Shown piece after piece: positions 26,168-34,011 of a DNA stretch of 46,041 nt. The stretch comes from Planctomycetaceae bacterium (GTDB taxonomy: Bacteria; Planctomycetota; Planctomycetia; Planctomycetales; Planctomycetaceae). Location: positions 1 through 46,041 of the forward strand of contig JAGQPX010000082.1 in NCBI GenBank assembly GCA_020426505.1, written 5' to 3'. Each line of letters starts with the position of its first letter. Positions within the stretch are counted from its first letter, which is position 1. The translations under genes were made by a program, and so were the position numbers. The notes below the pieces were generated by a model, which did not search any database, was not told the DNA's origin, and worked only from the letters and a program-made list of their open reading frames with translations.

Positions 26168-26911
26168 ATGCCACACCTCGACCGCTTCGCTTTGATGCTC
26201 TGCATGAGTTTACTGCCTGTGGAAGCTTTGCTCGCCGATGATGCGCAACAAGCCGCGTCACTCAATGTCACCGTGCCTGTGCGGATGGAGTACCTGATCT
26301 ACACACCGCCGGGGTATGCGTCGTCAGAGACGGCACACGCGAAATGGCCGTTGTTGTTGTTTCTACATGGGGCCGGGGAACGTGGGGATGACATCGAGTT
26401 GGTCAAGTTTCATGGACCGCCGAAGTTGATTGACCAAGGGCAACCGTTTCCGTTTGTCGTCGTTTCTCCGCAGTGCCCCAAGGATCGACGTTGGGAGCCA
26501 ATTGAGTTGATGGCCCTGCTGGATGAGATCGAGGTCAACTATCGCATCGACGCAGATCGCATCTACGTGACTGGGCTGAGTATGGGAGGATTTGGCACGT
26601 GGGAACTGGCGTCCTATGCACCCGATCGTTTCGCAGCCATCGTGCCGATTTGCGGTGGAGGGGAGAAGTTCTGGATGAAGCACATCACCCATGTGCCGAC
26701 CTGGATTATCCATGGTGGCGAAGACTCTGGTGTGCTTCCGGAGCGATCACAGGAGTTGTACGAGGAACTCATTGAAAAGGGGGGAAACGTGCGACTGACG
26801 ATCGCCCCACACACCGGGCACCTCGTCTGGACGTCGTTCTACAACAACCCGGAACTCTACGGCTGGCTGCTTCAACAGCGAAGAAAGCCTAAGAAAGCCG
26901 ATGGTCCTTGA
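26168..26911 (+). CDS. Exported esterase/dienelactone-hydrolase-type alpha/beta hydrolase
   Basis: A 247-residue alpha/beta hydrolase. A short hydrophobic N-terminus (FALMLCMSLLPVEALLADD) looks like a signal peptide. The oxyanion region is LFLHGAGERGDD. The nucleophile elbow is VTGLSMGGFGTWE (Ser intact), with Asp in HGGEDSGVLP and His in PHTGHLVW, so the triad is complete. This differs from the larger hydrolase-fold protein at 20785, which has lost it. Likely a periplasmic carboxylesterase or peptidase acting on ester-linked substrates such as polysaccharide decorations; the substrate is not known. The start is ATG 26168. The DksA-like gene begins 55 bases after its stop. Confidence 0.88.
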   Translation: MPHLDRFALMLCMSLLPVEALLADDAQQAASLNVTVPVRMEYLIYTPPGYASSETAHAKWPLLLFLHGAGERGDDIELVKFHGPPKLIDQGQPFPFVVVSPQCPKDRRWEPIELMALLDEIEVNYRIDADRIYVTGLSMGGFGTWELASYAPDRFAAIVPICGGGEKFWMKHITHVPTWIIHGGEDSGVLPERSQELYEELIEKGGNVRLTIAPHTGHLVWTSFYNNPELYGWLLQQRRKPKKADGP

Positions 26912-26966
26912 TTCATTGGTCGAGTCCTCCATAATTGAATTGATCGACGCAACTGGAGAAGACACC

Positions 26967-27353
26967 ATGCTCAAGGCCGACGACTTTGAACGATTCCGCA
27001 CCATTCTCCTGAAAGTGGAGAGTCGCATTCGCGGCGACTACGAGCACCTTACCGATGAGGCGCTCGAAAACTTCGGGGATTCCCGCAGCCCGCAGCACCT
27101 CGCTGAATTGGGCACCGATGCCTACGAACGAGAGTTCTCGCTGAGATTTGCCGAGTCGGATCAGCACGTTCTCGAAGAGATTTACGAGGCACTGAAGCGC
27201 ATCGACGACGGGACATACGGCCTATGCGAAGACTGCCTCGCTGCTGGCAAATCCAAGTCCCGTTCGATCATTCCGAAAACGCGTTTGAAAGAGATCCCTT
27301 ACACTCGACACTGTGTCTCGTGTGAGCGAGAACGGGAAGCGCGGTCCGCCTGA
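26967..27353 (+). CDS. DksA/TraR-family C4 zinc-finger protein
   Basis: A 128-residue protein of the DksA/TraR family, which binds in the RNA polymerase secondary channel and alters initiation with ppGpp. The N-terminal part is a coiled-coil-like helical hairpin (residues 1-75). The C-terminal zinc finger has CEDC and CVSC in the arrangement YGLCEDC then RHCVSCE, with the usual basic linker between. The TYGLCEDC signature is diagnostic. The ATG at 26967 has GGAGAAG at good spacing; an upstream in-frame start at 26901 would overlap the esterase gene without need. Acidic tip residues of DksA are not clearly conserved, so full DksA function is not certain. Confidence 0.92.
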   Translation: MLKADDFERFRTILLKVESRIRGDYEHLTDEALENFGDSRSPQHLAELGTDAYEREFSLRFAESDQHVLEEIYEALKRIDDGTYGLCEDCLAAGKSKSRSIIPKTRLKEIPYTRHCVSCEREREARSA

Positions 27354-27387
27354 TGAGCGGCCCCGGTGCAGCGTTCCGATGATGAAT

Positions 27388-27483
27388 TCGGGGTGGGTGA
27401 CAGGGTCAGACCATCGGGATGGCCCGGGTATTGTGCGTCCAACCACCGGGGCCATCCGCTTCGCTTCTGACCCCGCCACCCGA
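27388..27483. repeat. Long imperfect inverted repeat after the DksA-like gene
   Basis: TCGGGGTGGGTGACAGGGTC on the left pairs with CTGACCCCGCCACCCGA on the right, and inner GGATGGCCC pairs with GGGCCATCC. The whole could fold into a long hairpin between two convergent genes. It has no T-run, so it may be a dispersed element that also acts as a transcription barrier. Confidence 0.65.
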
Positions 27484-27526
27484 AAACTAAGCTGTGAGGC
27501 TCCACTGGCTCGTCTCGAACAGTGCG

Positions 27527-28087
27527 TCATTCGGGCGGTGGAGGCAGTTCCTCGTAACGACCACGAACGGGAGCGGTCAGCAACTCGACGCCTTCCGGAT
27601 CCAGCGTCGCAGGCTCGTTGGGCACGATGTCAATCAAGTTCTGTTGACTTGTCGAGTTCGCGATGTGCGCGTTCGGTACGATTTCGATGTCTCCGCTCAG
27701 TTCGGCCGGCGGAGGCGTATGACGGATCAGCGGTGAATTCGCCCGCGAGGCGAGGGGCGATGGCACGTTTCGTGGAGTGATTCGAGGAGGCAGCCCAAAA
27801 CCAAACATGCGTCGCTGCCCCGTGTCAGCCTGCTGCGATCCTGGCGGACGACGGAACGAGTCACGCGGCAGGATGACCGGTCCGCTCTCGCTCGGTTGTT
27901 GCTGAGGCGCAAGTGTTGGCTGCGATCCGCCACTTGGAGCAGAACCCTGAATCGGCGCAGGGTCGATCGCCTGCCATCCCTGTCGACCCGTTGCACATCC
28001 CGTGCTGCTCAGAGTCGATGTCAGGAATAAAAAGACGCCGAAAATGGTGGCCGTCAATCTCGACATATCTCGGTCAAATCGGTTCAT
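27527..28087 (-). CDS. Putative Pro-rich lipoprotein
   Basis: A 186-residue protein with an N-terminal signal and lipobox (TATIFGVFLFLTSTLSSTGC, Cys at about residue 31), so the mature protein should be lipid-anchored outside the cytoplasmic membrane. The rest is low in complexity: Pro, Gln, Ser and Arg-rich, ending in PPPPE, with no recognised domain and probably disordered. The start is ATG 28087; an alternative Met (MSRL) is eight residues in. It is a plausible gene on the strength of the signal and lipobox. The function is unknown. Confidence 0.7.
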   Translation of the reverse strand: MNRFDRDMSRLTATIFGVFLFLTSTLSSTGCATGRQGWQAIDPAPIQGSAPSGGSQPTLAPQQQPSESGPVILPRDSFRRPPGSQQADTGQRRMFGFGLPPRITPRNVPSPLASRANSPLIRHTPPPAELSGDIEIVPNAHIANSTSQQNLIDIVPNEPATLDPEGVELLTAPVRGRYEELPPPPE

Positions 28088-28206
28088 AGCGCCTCATGGG
28101 TGACGTCGGGCACGACAACATTTCTGTGTTGATCCCTTGCCCCAGCAGTTCCTGGGAGACTCAGCGACTCCGTGGTCAAGCGAACCGCGAGGCAATGCGG
28201 TCACCG

Positions 28207-28902
28207 TCAACAGTACGGTTCGTCTTCGACACCCAGGCGATAGGTCAGTTCCTGGAACTGCTCGGCAAACTCGTCACTCGACGAGTGGACGTGCTCGGCC
28301 TCTGTGATGAATCGCAGATCGTCACTGCAGCGCAGATTGTAGTCCGAGAGCACTTCCTCGAACGGCCACAGGTCCTGCCCATAGATGATCAACAGCTTGT
28401 GCTCGTCGAATTGAACCTCGAAGGGAATCCGGGGGTTGAGCACCGCAACACCGGTGCAACCGTCATCGAGCAGAAGGTCTTCGTAGTCATAGAGCGTGCT
28501 CTTGAGCACCGGGAGGTCCATCTGCTCGCGGTACAAGTCTTGATGACTGCCGGCTTGCGTGTCGTGGCTCGTCTCCAGCACGAGATCGACCTCATCACCC
28601 AACGGGTCCAGCAGGTCGATGAACAGGTCAAACAGTTTCTCCCGGGTCTCCGCAATCATGAGCACGGGAACGTCTGCTCCCGTCTCCTTGTCGCGATAGA
28701 CGTCGCGGCGATATCCCGCACTCGGAACGACTTCGAGATTGAACGACGGTCGGACGGCATCGGTGAGCAGAAAACTCCCGTAACGGGCGATGTTCAGATG
28801 CTCCTCGAGTTGAATCTCGGTCACCTGATTGAAGCTGCTGTGCTCGGCAGCCGTGTGCTCTTCTCGCAAGGTGCTCTTGATGAACCGCTTCAGGAACCCC
28901 AT
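28207..28902 (-). CDS. Conserved hypothetical protein, 231 aa
   Basis: I do not recognise a domain. The protein is soluble and acidic, with no signal peptide or membrane segment. It has mixed alpha/beta character, with an alternating hydrophobic stretch in GVAVLNPRIPFEVQFDEHK and LLIIYGQDLWPFEEVL near residues 150-185. Codon use is normal for the window and the frame is long, so it is very likely real. The start is ATG 28902. Upstream of it lies a 457-base gap shared with the divergent transglutaminase gene; 119 bases separate it from the lipoprotein gene downstream. Function unknown. Confidence 0.75.
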   Translation of the reverse strand: MGFLKRFIKSTLREEHTAAEHSSFNQVTEIQLEEHLNIARYGSFLLTDAVRPSFNLEVVPSAGYRRDVYRDKETGADVPVLMIAETREKLFDLFIDLLDPLGDEVDLVLETSHDTQAGSHQDLYREQMDLPVLKSTLYDYEDLLLDDGCTGVAVLNPRIPFEVQFDEHKLLIIYGQDLWPFEEVLSDYNLRCSDDLRFITEAEHVHSSSDEFAEQFQELTYRLGVEDEPYC

Positions 28903-29359
28903 GACAATCTTCCCCTCAGGGTCGTGCGGCCATCACCGCTCACGACAGTGGTATTCAGAATCTCGGTCAATTAGTCCGTCAGACGAAACTTTCCATGAGA
29001 CGACGTTCCGTGAGATGAGGTGCAGGAACCACACCACCACAACCGCCAGACACACGCTGGGGAGTCGCGACAGCCAACTCTACCTCCTGTTTTGCCGGTT
29101 GCTTGAGCTCGATTGCCAGTCCGGCGAGATTCCGTCTGGCACATTGCGTGCCGCTCGGGGCGTACCGACTGCGCAGAAATGTTTGTTAGGAAAGAGGTTC
29201 CGGTCCTACTGGTCTGAAAGCCGATCAGCAGACATAATCGATACAATGCTCCGCTCGATCGTTACCGTGTGAACGATCCACGCAATCGGCGTTGCAGAAC
29301 CGACAACGAAACCTCATTCAGCTTTGACGTTGTTTCAATCCCCACGGAAGGCCTCCCGA
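28903..29359. other. Divergent intergenic region, no gene seen
   Basis: This gap between the 231-aa hypothetical gene and the transglutaminase gene should hold two promoters. A possible minus-strand frame (28971-29246) is rich in Arg, Cys and Ser and looks like chance. I see no tRNA, repeat family member or convincing promoter boxes. Confidence 0.5.
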
Positions 29360-30865
29360 ATGTCCGCACGTGCTTCACTGGCTCTTGCCACGCTCCTTCT
29401 GCTCATCCCACACGTCAGTTCACTCTCCGGCGACGATTCGCGTCCGGACGGGAAGATTCTCGATGACACGTGGCAGGTCGTGTACATCCAAGGTCAACGA
29501 GTGGGATACATTCACTCCCTGACTTGGGAATCGGGCGAGGGGGACGCACACCGCATCTGGTCGGAATCCCGCACGCAGATGTCCATCACCCGCTTTGGTG
29601 GTTCGCTGACGATGACGGTCATCCAAAAGACCGAAGAGGACCGCGACGGCAATCTCCTTTCCTTCCAGCTGGACACGGACAATCAACCGGTCAGCCATAC
29701 GGTCGTCTCGGGAGTTGTCAAAGGCGACACACTTCACATCACAACGACCGCAGCGGGAAAGTCGAAAGAGTCAACACAGCCCTGGGACAACGACGTCAAG
29801 TCGCCCGTCTATCAGGACCGGTTGATGGAGGACGACCCGGTCGAGCCGGGTGAGACGCAAACGATGCGGATCTTCGACCCCCAGTTCCTCAAAGTCGGCA
29901 CGGTCACCGTTAACGGATTGGAGCCGGCGACGACTGAACTCCTCGACGGAAGCACACCGGCACTCGACCGCGTCTCCATCTCACATTCGCTTGTTCCACT
30001 GATGAAGATGACGGCTTATCAAGACGAGGTCGGCGAAACGGTCAAGACGGAAACCAATCTTCTCGGGATGGTCGCTTACACGGTTTCGCGTGAAGAGGCT
30101 CTCAAAACGATTGAGGGCAAACAACTCGATCTTGCCCTCGATACGCTGGTCAAGGTGGATCAAATCAAGGACGCCCATCGTCAGAAAAAAATCGTCTACG
30201 ATGTCACGATTGACGGTCCGTCTGAGTTGATGTCCATTCCCAAGGGAAGCACGCAAACGGTCGAACGTCTCCGCAACAACACGATCCGCGTGACCGTGCA
30301 GGCTCTTCCGCTGTCACCGGGCGAAAAACAAGAGCCCACACCCGTCGACGACTCGTACCTTGCCTCATCACGTTACCTGGAATGTGGACATTCGTCCGTC
30401 ATCAAACACGCAGACGCAGCCGCGAAGGATCTGACCAACCCAACCGACATCGCAATCGCGATGGAACGCTATGTGCACCAGAATCTGAATGCCAAGAACT
30501 TCTCGACCGCGATGGCGACTGCCGCTGAAGTTGCAGTCAGCCTCGAAGGAGACTGCACCGAACATGCGATGCTGCTCGCCGGCATGCTGCGAGTGAAAGG
30601 CATCCCCTCTCGTGTGGCCATCGGTCTCGTGTACGTGGATCGCCTCTCCGCATTCGGAGGTCACATGTGGACGGAAGCGTATCTCGAAGGTCGCTGGGTC
30701 CCTCTGGACGCGACGCTCGGTTACGGAGGCATCGGCGCCGGTCATCTCAAGTTCGCCGACTCAAGTCTGTCCGACGACGGCCCAGCCCCCGTCACGGTGT
30801 TCGTCCCCCTCGTGAGTTCACTCGGCAAGATGTCGATCAAGGTCGTCGACGACAATGAAAAATAG
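29360..30865 (+). CDS. Exported transglutaminase-like protein
   Basis: A 501-residue protein with a Sec signal (LALATLLLLIPHVSSLSG). A long N-terminal beta-rich region (30-330) precedes a transglutaminase-like domain. The triad is Cys 399 in EGDCTEHAMLL, His 435 in GGHMWTEAY and Asp 450 in PLDATLG, so it should be a thiol peptidase or amide-forming enzyme outside the cytoplasmic membrane. GDCTEHA is the typical microbial transglutaminase-like signature. The ATG at 29360, with GGAAGG upstream, is preferred over a TTG at 29324. The gene is followed by a palindromic repeat. The substrate is unknown; many such bacterial proteins are cysteine proteases. Confidence 0.9.
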   Translation: MSARASLALATLLLLIPHVSSLSGDDSRPDGKILDDTWQVVYIQGQRVGYIHSLTWESGEGDAHRIWSESRTQMSITRFGGSLTMTVIQKTEEDRDGNLLSFQLDTDNQPVSHTVVSGVVKGDTLHITTTAAGKSKESTQPWDNDVKSPVYQDRLMEDDPVEPGETQTMRIFDPQFLKVGTVTVNGLEPATTELLDGSTPALDRVSISHSLVPLMKMTAYQDEVGETVKTETNLLGMVAYTVSREEALKTIEGKQLDLALDTLVKVDQIKDAHRQKKIVYDVTIDGPSELMSIPKGSTQTVERLRNNTIRVTVQALPLSPGEKQEPTPVDDSYLASSRYLECGHSSVIKHADAAAKDLTNPTDIAIAMERYVHQNLNAKNFSTAMATAAEVAVSLEGDCTEHAMLLAGMLRVKGIPSRVAIGLVYVDRLSAFGGHMWTEAYLEGRWVPLDATLGYGGIGAGHLKFADSSLSDDGPAPVTVFVPLVSSLGKMSIKVVDDNEK

Positions 30866-30877
30866 CGGAAAGAATTG

Positions 30878-30966
30878 AACCACGGATTTCACGGATGGCG
30901 CGGATAAAAAAGAGAGTTCCTCAACCCGCGACAGCGATCCGTGTCATCCGTGAAATCCATGGTAAA
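30878..30966. repeat. Inverted-repeat element, CGGAT family (copy 2)
   Basis: The left arm CCACGGATTTCACGGATGGC and the right arm GTCATCCGTGAAATCCATGG are near-perfect inverted copies around a spacer rich in A and G. It lies just after the transglutaminase stop. It shares its core with the copies at 1677, 35089 and 35466. Confidence 0.85.
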
Positions 30967-31024
30967 TGATTGCCGGGTGGCGATCGGACCACGGACTCCT
31001 CAGGCATCTGGCCAGGCGACATTC

Positions 31025-31054
31025 TTGCAATCCAAGTGCACTTCCGACTGTAAA
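31025..31054 (+). promoter_or_regulatory. Possible sigma-70-type promoter for a small RNA
   Basis: TTGCAA (31025-31030) and TGTAAA (31049-31054) are separated by 18 bases, with four of six matches each to the -35 and -10 consensus. It lies upstream of a non-coding stretch that ends in a strong terminator. Planctomycete promoters are poorly defined, so this is weak evidence alone. Confidence 0.3.
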
Positions 31055-31060
31055 TTGTGC

Positions 31061-31345
31061 AACGTCAGAAGATGTACCAGGTCGCTCACAATGACCACCC
31101 AGAAATCACATCACCCATAACATCCGTAGAGGCAGCAGCTTGCGGCATGCCATCCGCGGCACCGGCACAAGTCCGGCGCATTCGGCACGATCCCTGCATA
31201 ACTCCTTCTCCGATGCCCACGAGCATCACAGAGAGAGGAAATCCCTTCCGGCCGCCTGAGAAACGGCCACAATCCCGCCCCAGAGTCACACCTCTAATAT
31301 CCCCTGAGAAGCCGTGAGGACCCGCATCCTCACGGCTTCTTGTCT
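31061..31345 (+). ncRNA. Candidate small non-coding RNA
   Basis: This stretch has no convincing gene but ends in a perfect 13-bp terminator hairpin. No protein gene on the plus strand ends nearby: the transglutaminase stop is some 440 bases upstream, with a palindromic repeat between. The stretch contains small hairpins, such as GATGCCCACGAGCATC near 31213 and GGCCGCCTGAGAAACGGCC near 31249. I could not match it to tmRNA, SRP RNA, RNase P RNA or 6S RNA from memory. The 5' end is a guess from the possible promoter. A long 3' UTR of the transglutaminase mRNA is the main alternative. Confidence 0.35.
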
Positions 31346-31351
31346 TTCTTT
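31308..31351 (+). terminator. Rho-independent terminator
   Basis: GAAGCCGTGAGGA (31308-31320) and TCCTCACGGCTTC (31327-31339) form a perfect 13-bp stem with a CCCGCA loop. The T-rich tail TTGTCTTTCTTT follows on the plus strand. On the minus strand there is no T-run, so it acts on plus-strand transcription. Confidence 0.88.
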
Positions 31352-31391
31352 GACTTCGGCTCTCACCACTTGCCGTTCTCACCGTAGACGT

Positions 31392-31462
31392 CGTCGCCAG
31401 ACGGCGGATGCAGAGACGGTCGATCCTCCCCCGGCGGCCGGCTTCTGGCGAAGACCGGCTAC
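31392..31462. repeat. GCCAGACGGC dispersed repeat, copy 2
   Basis: Contains CGTCGCCAGACGGCGGAT (31392-31409) and CCGGCTTCTGGCGAAG with ACCGGCTAC (31438-31462), matching the copy at 11707-11778 at both ends. It lies in the leader region of the CDGSH gene. Confidence 0.8.
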
Positions 31463-31554
31463 CATTGCCAGTTCACCTGCACCGTTTGTCATTCTGCCGG
31501 TCCGTCGATAATCTGCCTTCTGATTCATTCTTTCATCAATCACAGGAAGCACCC

Positions 31555-31758
31555 ATGTCCGATGTGACCATTCAAACGCGTGAGAACGGCCCGTTCCTCG
31601 TCACCGGCCCGGCCAAGGTCGTCGACCATCAAGGCAATGAGTTCGACCTCAAGGGCAAAGACACATTCGCCCTTTGCCGCTGTGCGGCCTCCAAGAATCG
31701 CCCCTTCTGTGACGGCAGCCACAAGGAATGCGGCTTCGTCGCGGGCGAGACTGCCTGA
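31555..31758 (+). CDS. CDGSH iron-sulfur domain protein
   Basis: A 67-residue protein consisting of a single CDGSH domain. The signature CRCAASKNRPFCDGSHK gives the 3-Cys-1-His ligands of a [2Fe-2S] cluster, as in mitoNEET-type proteins. These act in redox or iron-sulfur handling; the bacterial role is mostly unknown. The ATG at 31555 is preceded by CAGGAAG at the right distance, and the upstream in-frame codons run into a dispersed repeat, so the short form is right. Three genes follow at 25, 7 and 9 bases (two small zinc-ribbon membrane proteins and an alcohol-dehydrogenase-like protein), suggesting an operon. Confidence 0.93.
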   Translation: MSDVTIQTRENGPFLVTGPAKVVDHQGNEFDLKGKDTFALCRCAASKNRPFCDGSHKECGFVAGETA

Positions 31759-31783
31759 CGGAATTCTCGAACACCGGTGAACC

Positions 31784-32020
31784 ATGTCCGACTGGGACGA
31801 GACCGATGACTGGACCGAGGAGTCGGACGATGACCAGGGTGTCGACGTTCGCCCCTGTCCATCCTGCGGAGTCGAGATCTACGAGGAAGCCGAACGCTGT
31901 CCGCACTGCGGCGAGTACGTCGTCTGGTCGAACTCCGCATTCGCCGGCAAACCCAAGTGGTGGGTCGTGCTTGGCATAATGGGAATCATTGCTGTGATTG
32001 TCGTTCTGGCATCGCTTTGA
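31784..32020 (+). CDS. Small zinc-ribbon membrane protein (first of two)
   Basis: A 78-residue protein. An acidic N-terminus (about 22 residues of Asp, Glu and Trp) is followed by a zinc ribbon with CPSC and CPHC about 13 residues apart, then one C-terminal membrane segment (WWVVLGIMGIIAVIVVLASL). The ribbon should face the cytoplasm. Such proteins are common and mostly uncharacterised. It lies 25 bases after the CDGSH gene. The next gene encodes a protein of the same plan, and the two may be an ancient duplication. Confidence 0.85.
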   Translation: MSDWDETDDWTEESDDDQGVDVRPCPSCGVEIYEEAERCPHCGEYVVWSNSAFAGKPKWWVVLGIMGIIAVIVVLASL

Positions 32021-32027
32021 TTTGAGC

Positions 32028-32234
32028 ATGAACAATGCGGCTGATCATCCCGAAATCGAATGTCCACAGTGTGGCGATATGAATGATCAAGGCAGCCGCA
32101 CATGCTCTATGTGTGGTCACGACTTCACCGATACAGATTCACGACGACCCGTGCATCGTTTGGCAATCTTTCTGTTGGTCTGTTTAGGCTTGGTCGTCAG
32201 TTTGACAGCCTTTGCATTCGTACTTGAACTCTGA
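32028..32234 (+). CDS. Small zinc-ribbon membrane protein (second of two)
   Basis: A 68-residue protein of the same plan as its upstream neighbour: a zinc ribbon with CPQC and CSMC (about 13 residues apart), then a C-terminal membrane segment (LAIFLLVCLGLVVSLTAFAFVL). The ATG at 32028 is seven bases after the upstream stop; a TTG ten codons earlier is in frame but would overlap that gene. Nine bases separate its stop from the next ATG. Function unknown; probably membrane-anchored and interacting through the ribbon. Confidence 0.8.
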   Translation: MNNAADHPEIECPQCGDMNDQGSRTCSMCGHDFTDTDSRRPVHRLAIFLLVCLGLVVSLTAFAFVLEL

Positions 32235-32243
32235 GGGAAACAC

Positions 32244-33209
32244 ATGCTTGCGGGACAAATCACCAAGCCCGGGCGAATCGAACTGATCGAGATCGATGAA
32301 CCCACGCTGCCGGATGAACCCGGACACATCATTTTCCAGCCGGAGTTGACCTGTCTGTGTGGATCGGACTTGCCGTACTTCGACGGGCAACTCACGAGTG
32401 AACCGCATCGCGTCGGCCACTCGCTGCACGAGATGATCGGCACCGTCGTCGACACCAACGGCGAACGCTTTCGTCCGGGGGAGCGAGTCCTCGCGGTGCC
32501 CATCAATCAGGTCGGACTCTTCGAGCGTTATGCACTGACGGAGTTGCGTGCGATCCCACTCGACCCGCGCCCCGAAGAAGAGCACGCCCTGCTGGCCCAG
32601 CCGCTAGGCACGGTGCTCTATGCACTGCGAAAGATGCCGTCGTTCATCGATCAGACGGTTGCCATCGTCGGACAAGGCCCCATCGGTCAGATGTTCTGTG
32701 CTGTTCTGCGTAATCTGGGAGCGCGACAGATCATCGCCATCGACAAGCTCGAAAGCCGCCTCGCACTCAGCCCGCGAATGGGAGCAACAACAACCATCTG
32801 CAACGCAAATGACGACCCGGCTGCCATCGTTGCAGACCTGACCAACGGCCAACTTGCGGACGTCGTCATTGAAGCCGTCGGCCATGAGAAACAGCAACTC
32901 AACCTGTGCCTCGATCTGGCGACAAAGTTCGGACGTATCCTCTCGTTCGGCGTGCCTCCCGAAACAATCGACGGCCTCAAGTGGAACGCCTTCTTCCGCA
33001 AGAACCTCACGATCCACACCAGCGTCGAACCGGACTTTACCCGCGACTTTCCCCTCGCGATGCGGTGGATCTCCGAAGGCCGCATCGACCTGCGCCCCCT
33101 GCTGACGCATCGTTACCCATTGAGCGAGATCCAAACCGCCTACGAGACCTTCCGCGACAAGAAAGACGGCGCTCAGAAAGTGCTCGTCGACTTTCCCGCA
33201 GGAAAGTAG
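32244..33209 (+). CDS. Zinc-binding alcohol dehydrogenase family protein (MDR)
   Basis: A 321-residue medium-chain dehydrogenase/reductase. The catalytic-zinc Cys is in TCLCGSDLPYFDG and the His-Glu pair in GHSLHEMIGTVV. The Rossmann motif is VGQGPIGQ near residue 145. The structural-zinc lobe with four clustered Cys is missing, which makes the protein shorter than typical alcohol dehydrogenases (about 350). Such forms act as threonine/sorbitol-type or other polyol dehydrogenases. The ATG at 32244 follows GAGGGAAA, nine bases from the upstream stop, so it ends a likely four-gene operon with the CDGSH and zinc-ribbon genes. Substrate unknown. Confidence 0.9.
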   Translation: MLAGQITKPGRIELIEIDEPTLPDEPGHIIFQPELTCLCGSDLPYFDGQLTSEPHRVGHSLHEMIGTVVDTNGERFRPGERVLAVPINQVGLFERYALTELRAIPLDPRPEEEHALLAQPLGTVLYALRKMPSFIDQTVAIVGQGPIGQMFCAVLRNLGARQIIAIDKLESRLALSPRMGATTTICNANDDPAAIVADLTNGQLADVVIEAVGHEKQQLNLCLDLATKFGRILSFGVPPETIDGLKWNAFFRKNLTIHTSVEPDFTRDFPLAMRWISEGRIDLRPLLTHRYPLSEIQTAYETFRDKKDGAQKVLVDFPAGK

Positions 33210-33325
33210 TCATCACGCTCCGTCATGATGACAATATCGCTCACACTCGTCCCGATGCGTCGTAAGCGCGCTCTTCGTCCGTTCTTCACACGTAAGCGAA
33301 ACGACTGCGAGGCGTTACTTTGTCG

Positions 33326-33913
33326 TCAGAGCGATCCCTTGGATGACGGCACGCCGGTCTGTCGCGGGTCGATCGTGACGGCCACCCGCAGTGCCCTTGC
33401 GGTCGCCTTGAACATCGCCTCCGCAATGTGATGCGAGTTGCTGCCGTGATGGAGGACGAGGTGCAGATTCATCAATGCGTTCGCTGCGAATGCCTGCCAG
33501 AAGACCTCGACCAATTGCGAATCGAACTCGCCGATCTTTTCCGTCGAGAAGGTGAAGTCATCAACGAGCCAGAAACGTCCGCTCAGATCGAGAGCGGATG
33601 TGACGAGCGTCTCCTCCATCGGAAGAGTCATCGACCCGTAGCGAGTGATCCCCGCCTTGTCGCCAACCGCTTCGAGCAGCGCCTGTCCGAGGCAAATTCC
33701 GGTGTCCTCGACCGTGTGATGCTGATCAACCTCCAGATCGCCGTCCGCTTTGACCGTGAGGTCGAACAGTCCGTGCTTGGCAAACAGCGTGAGCATGTGG
33801 TCGAAAAACCCGACGCCCGTCGCGATATCGGACTCACCCGTCCCGTCCAGATCGAGCGTGAGCGAGATGTCAGTCTCTTTAGTCTTGCGATTGATCGTAG
33901 CAGTGCGGGACAT
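33326..33913 (-). CDS. hisB: Imidazoleglycerol-phosphate dehydratase
   Basis: A 195-residue monofunctional HisB that dehydrates imidazoleglycerol phosphate to imidazoleacetol phosphate in histidine synthesis. The metal-binding motifs [18 protein letters not shown] and [12 protein letters not shown] are all present, and the two duplicated halves of the fold are clear. It has no N-terminal histidinol-phosphatase domain, unlike the enterobacterial fusion. It follows hisC on the same strand with a 98-base gap that contains a small palindromic repeat; HisC catalyses the next step, so the two are a functional pair even if partly separated from the other his genes. Confidence 0.97.
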   Translation of the reverse strand: MSRTATINRKTKETDISLTLDLDGTGESDIATGVGFFDHMLTLFAKHGLFDLTVKADGDLEVDQHHTVEDTGICLGQALLEAVGDKAGITRYGSMTLPMEETLVTSALDLSGRFWLVDDFTFSTEKIGEFDSQLVEVFWQAFAANALMNLHLVLHHGSNSHHIAEAMFKATARALRVAVTIDPRQTGVPSSKGSL

Positions 33914-33952
33914 GAGCGATCTTTGGATTGATAGAAGCAGAAGAAAGATGCC

Positions 33953-33984
33953 GATTTGAGATCTGAAATCTCAAATCTCAGATC
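33953..33984. repeat. Small palindromic repeat between hisC and hisB
   Basis: GATTTGAGATCTGAAATCTC continues into AAATCTCAGATC, made of iterated GATTTGAGAT and its complement. It could form a hairpin in the hisC-hisB mRNA and resembles the iterated short units of the other repeat arms in the window. Confidence 0.55.
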
Positions 33985-34011
33985 GCACGGCGTCGTGTAA
34001 CTGACGGGAGA

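Noticed and set aside
31057..31317. Possible 86-aa gene upstream of the terminator
   Set aside because: Composition is Pro/Arg/Ser-rich without order, and it lacks a good start site; a non-coding RNA or UTR fits better.
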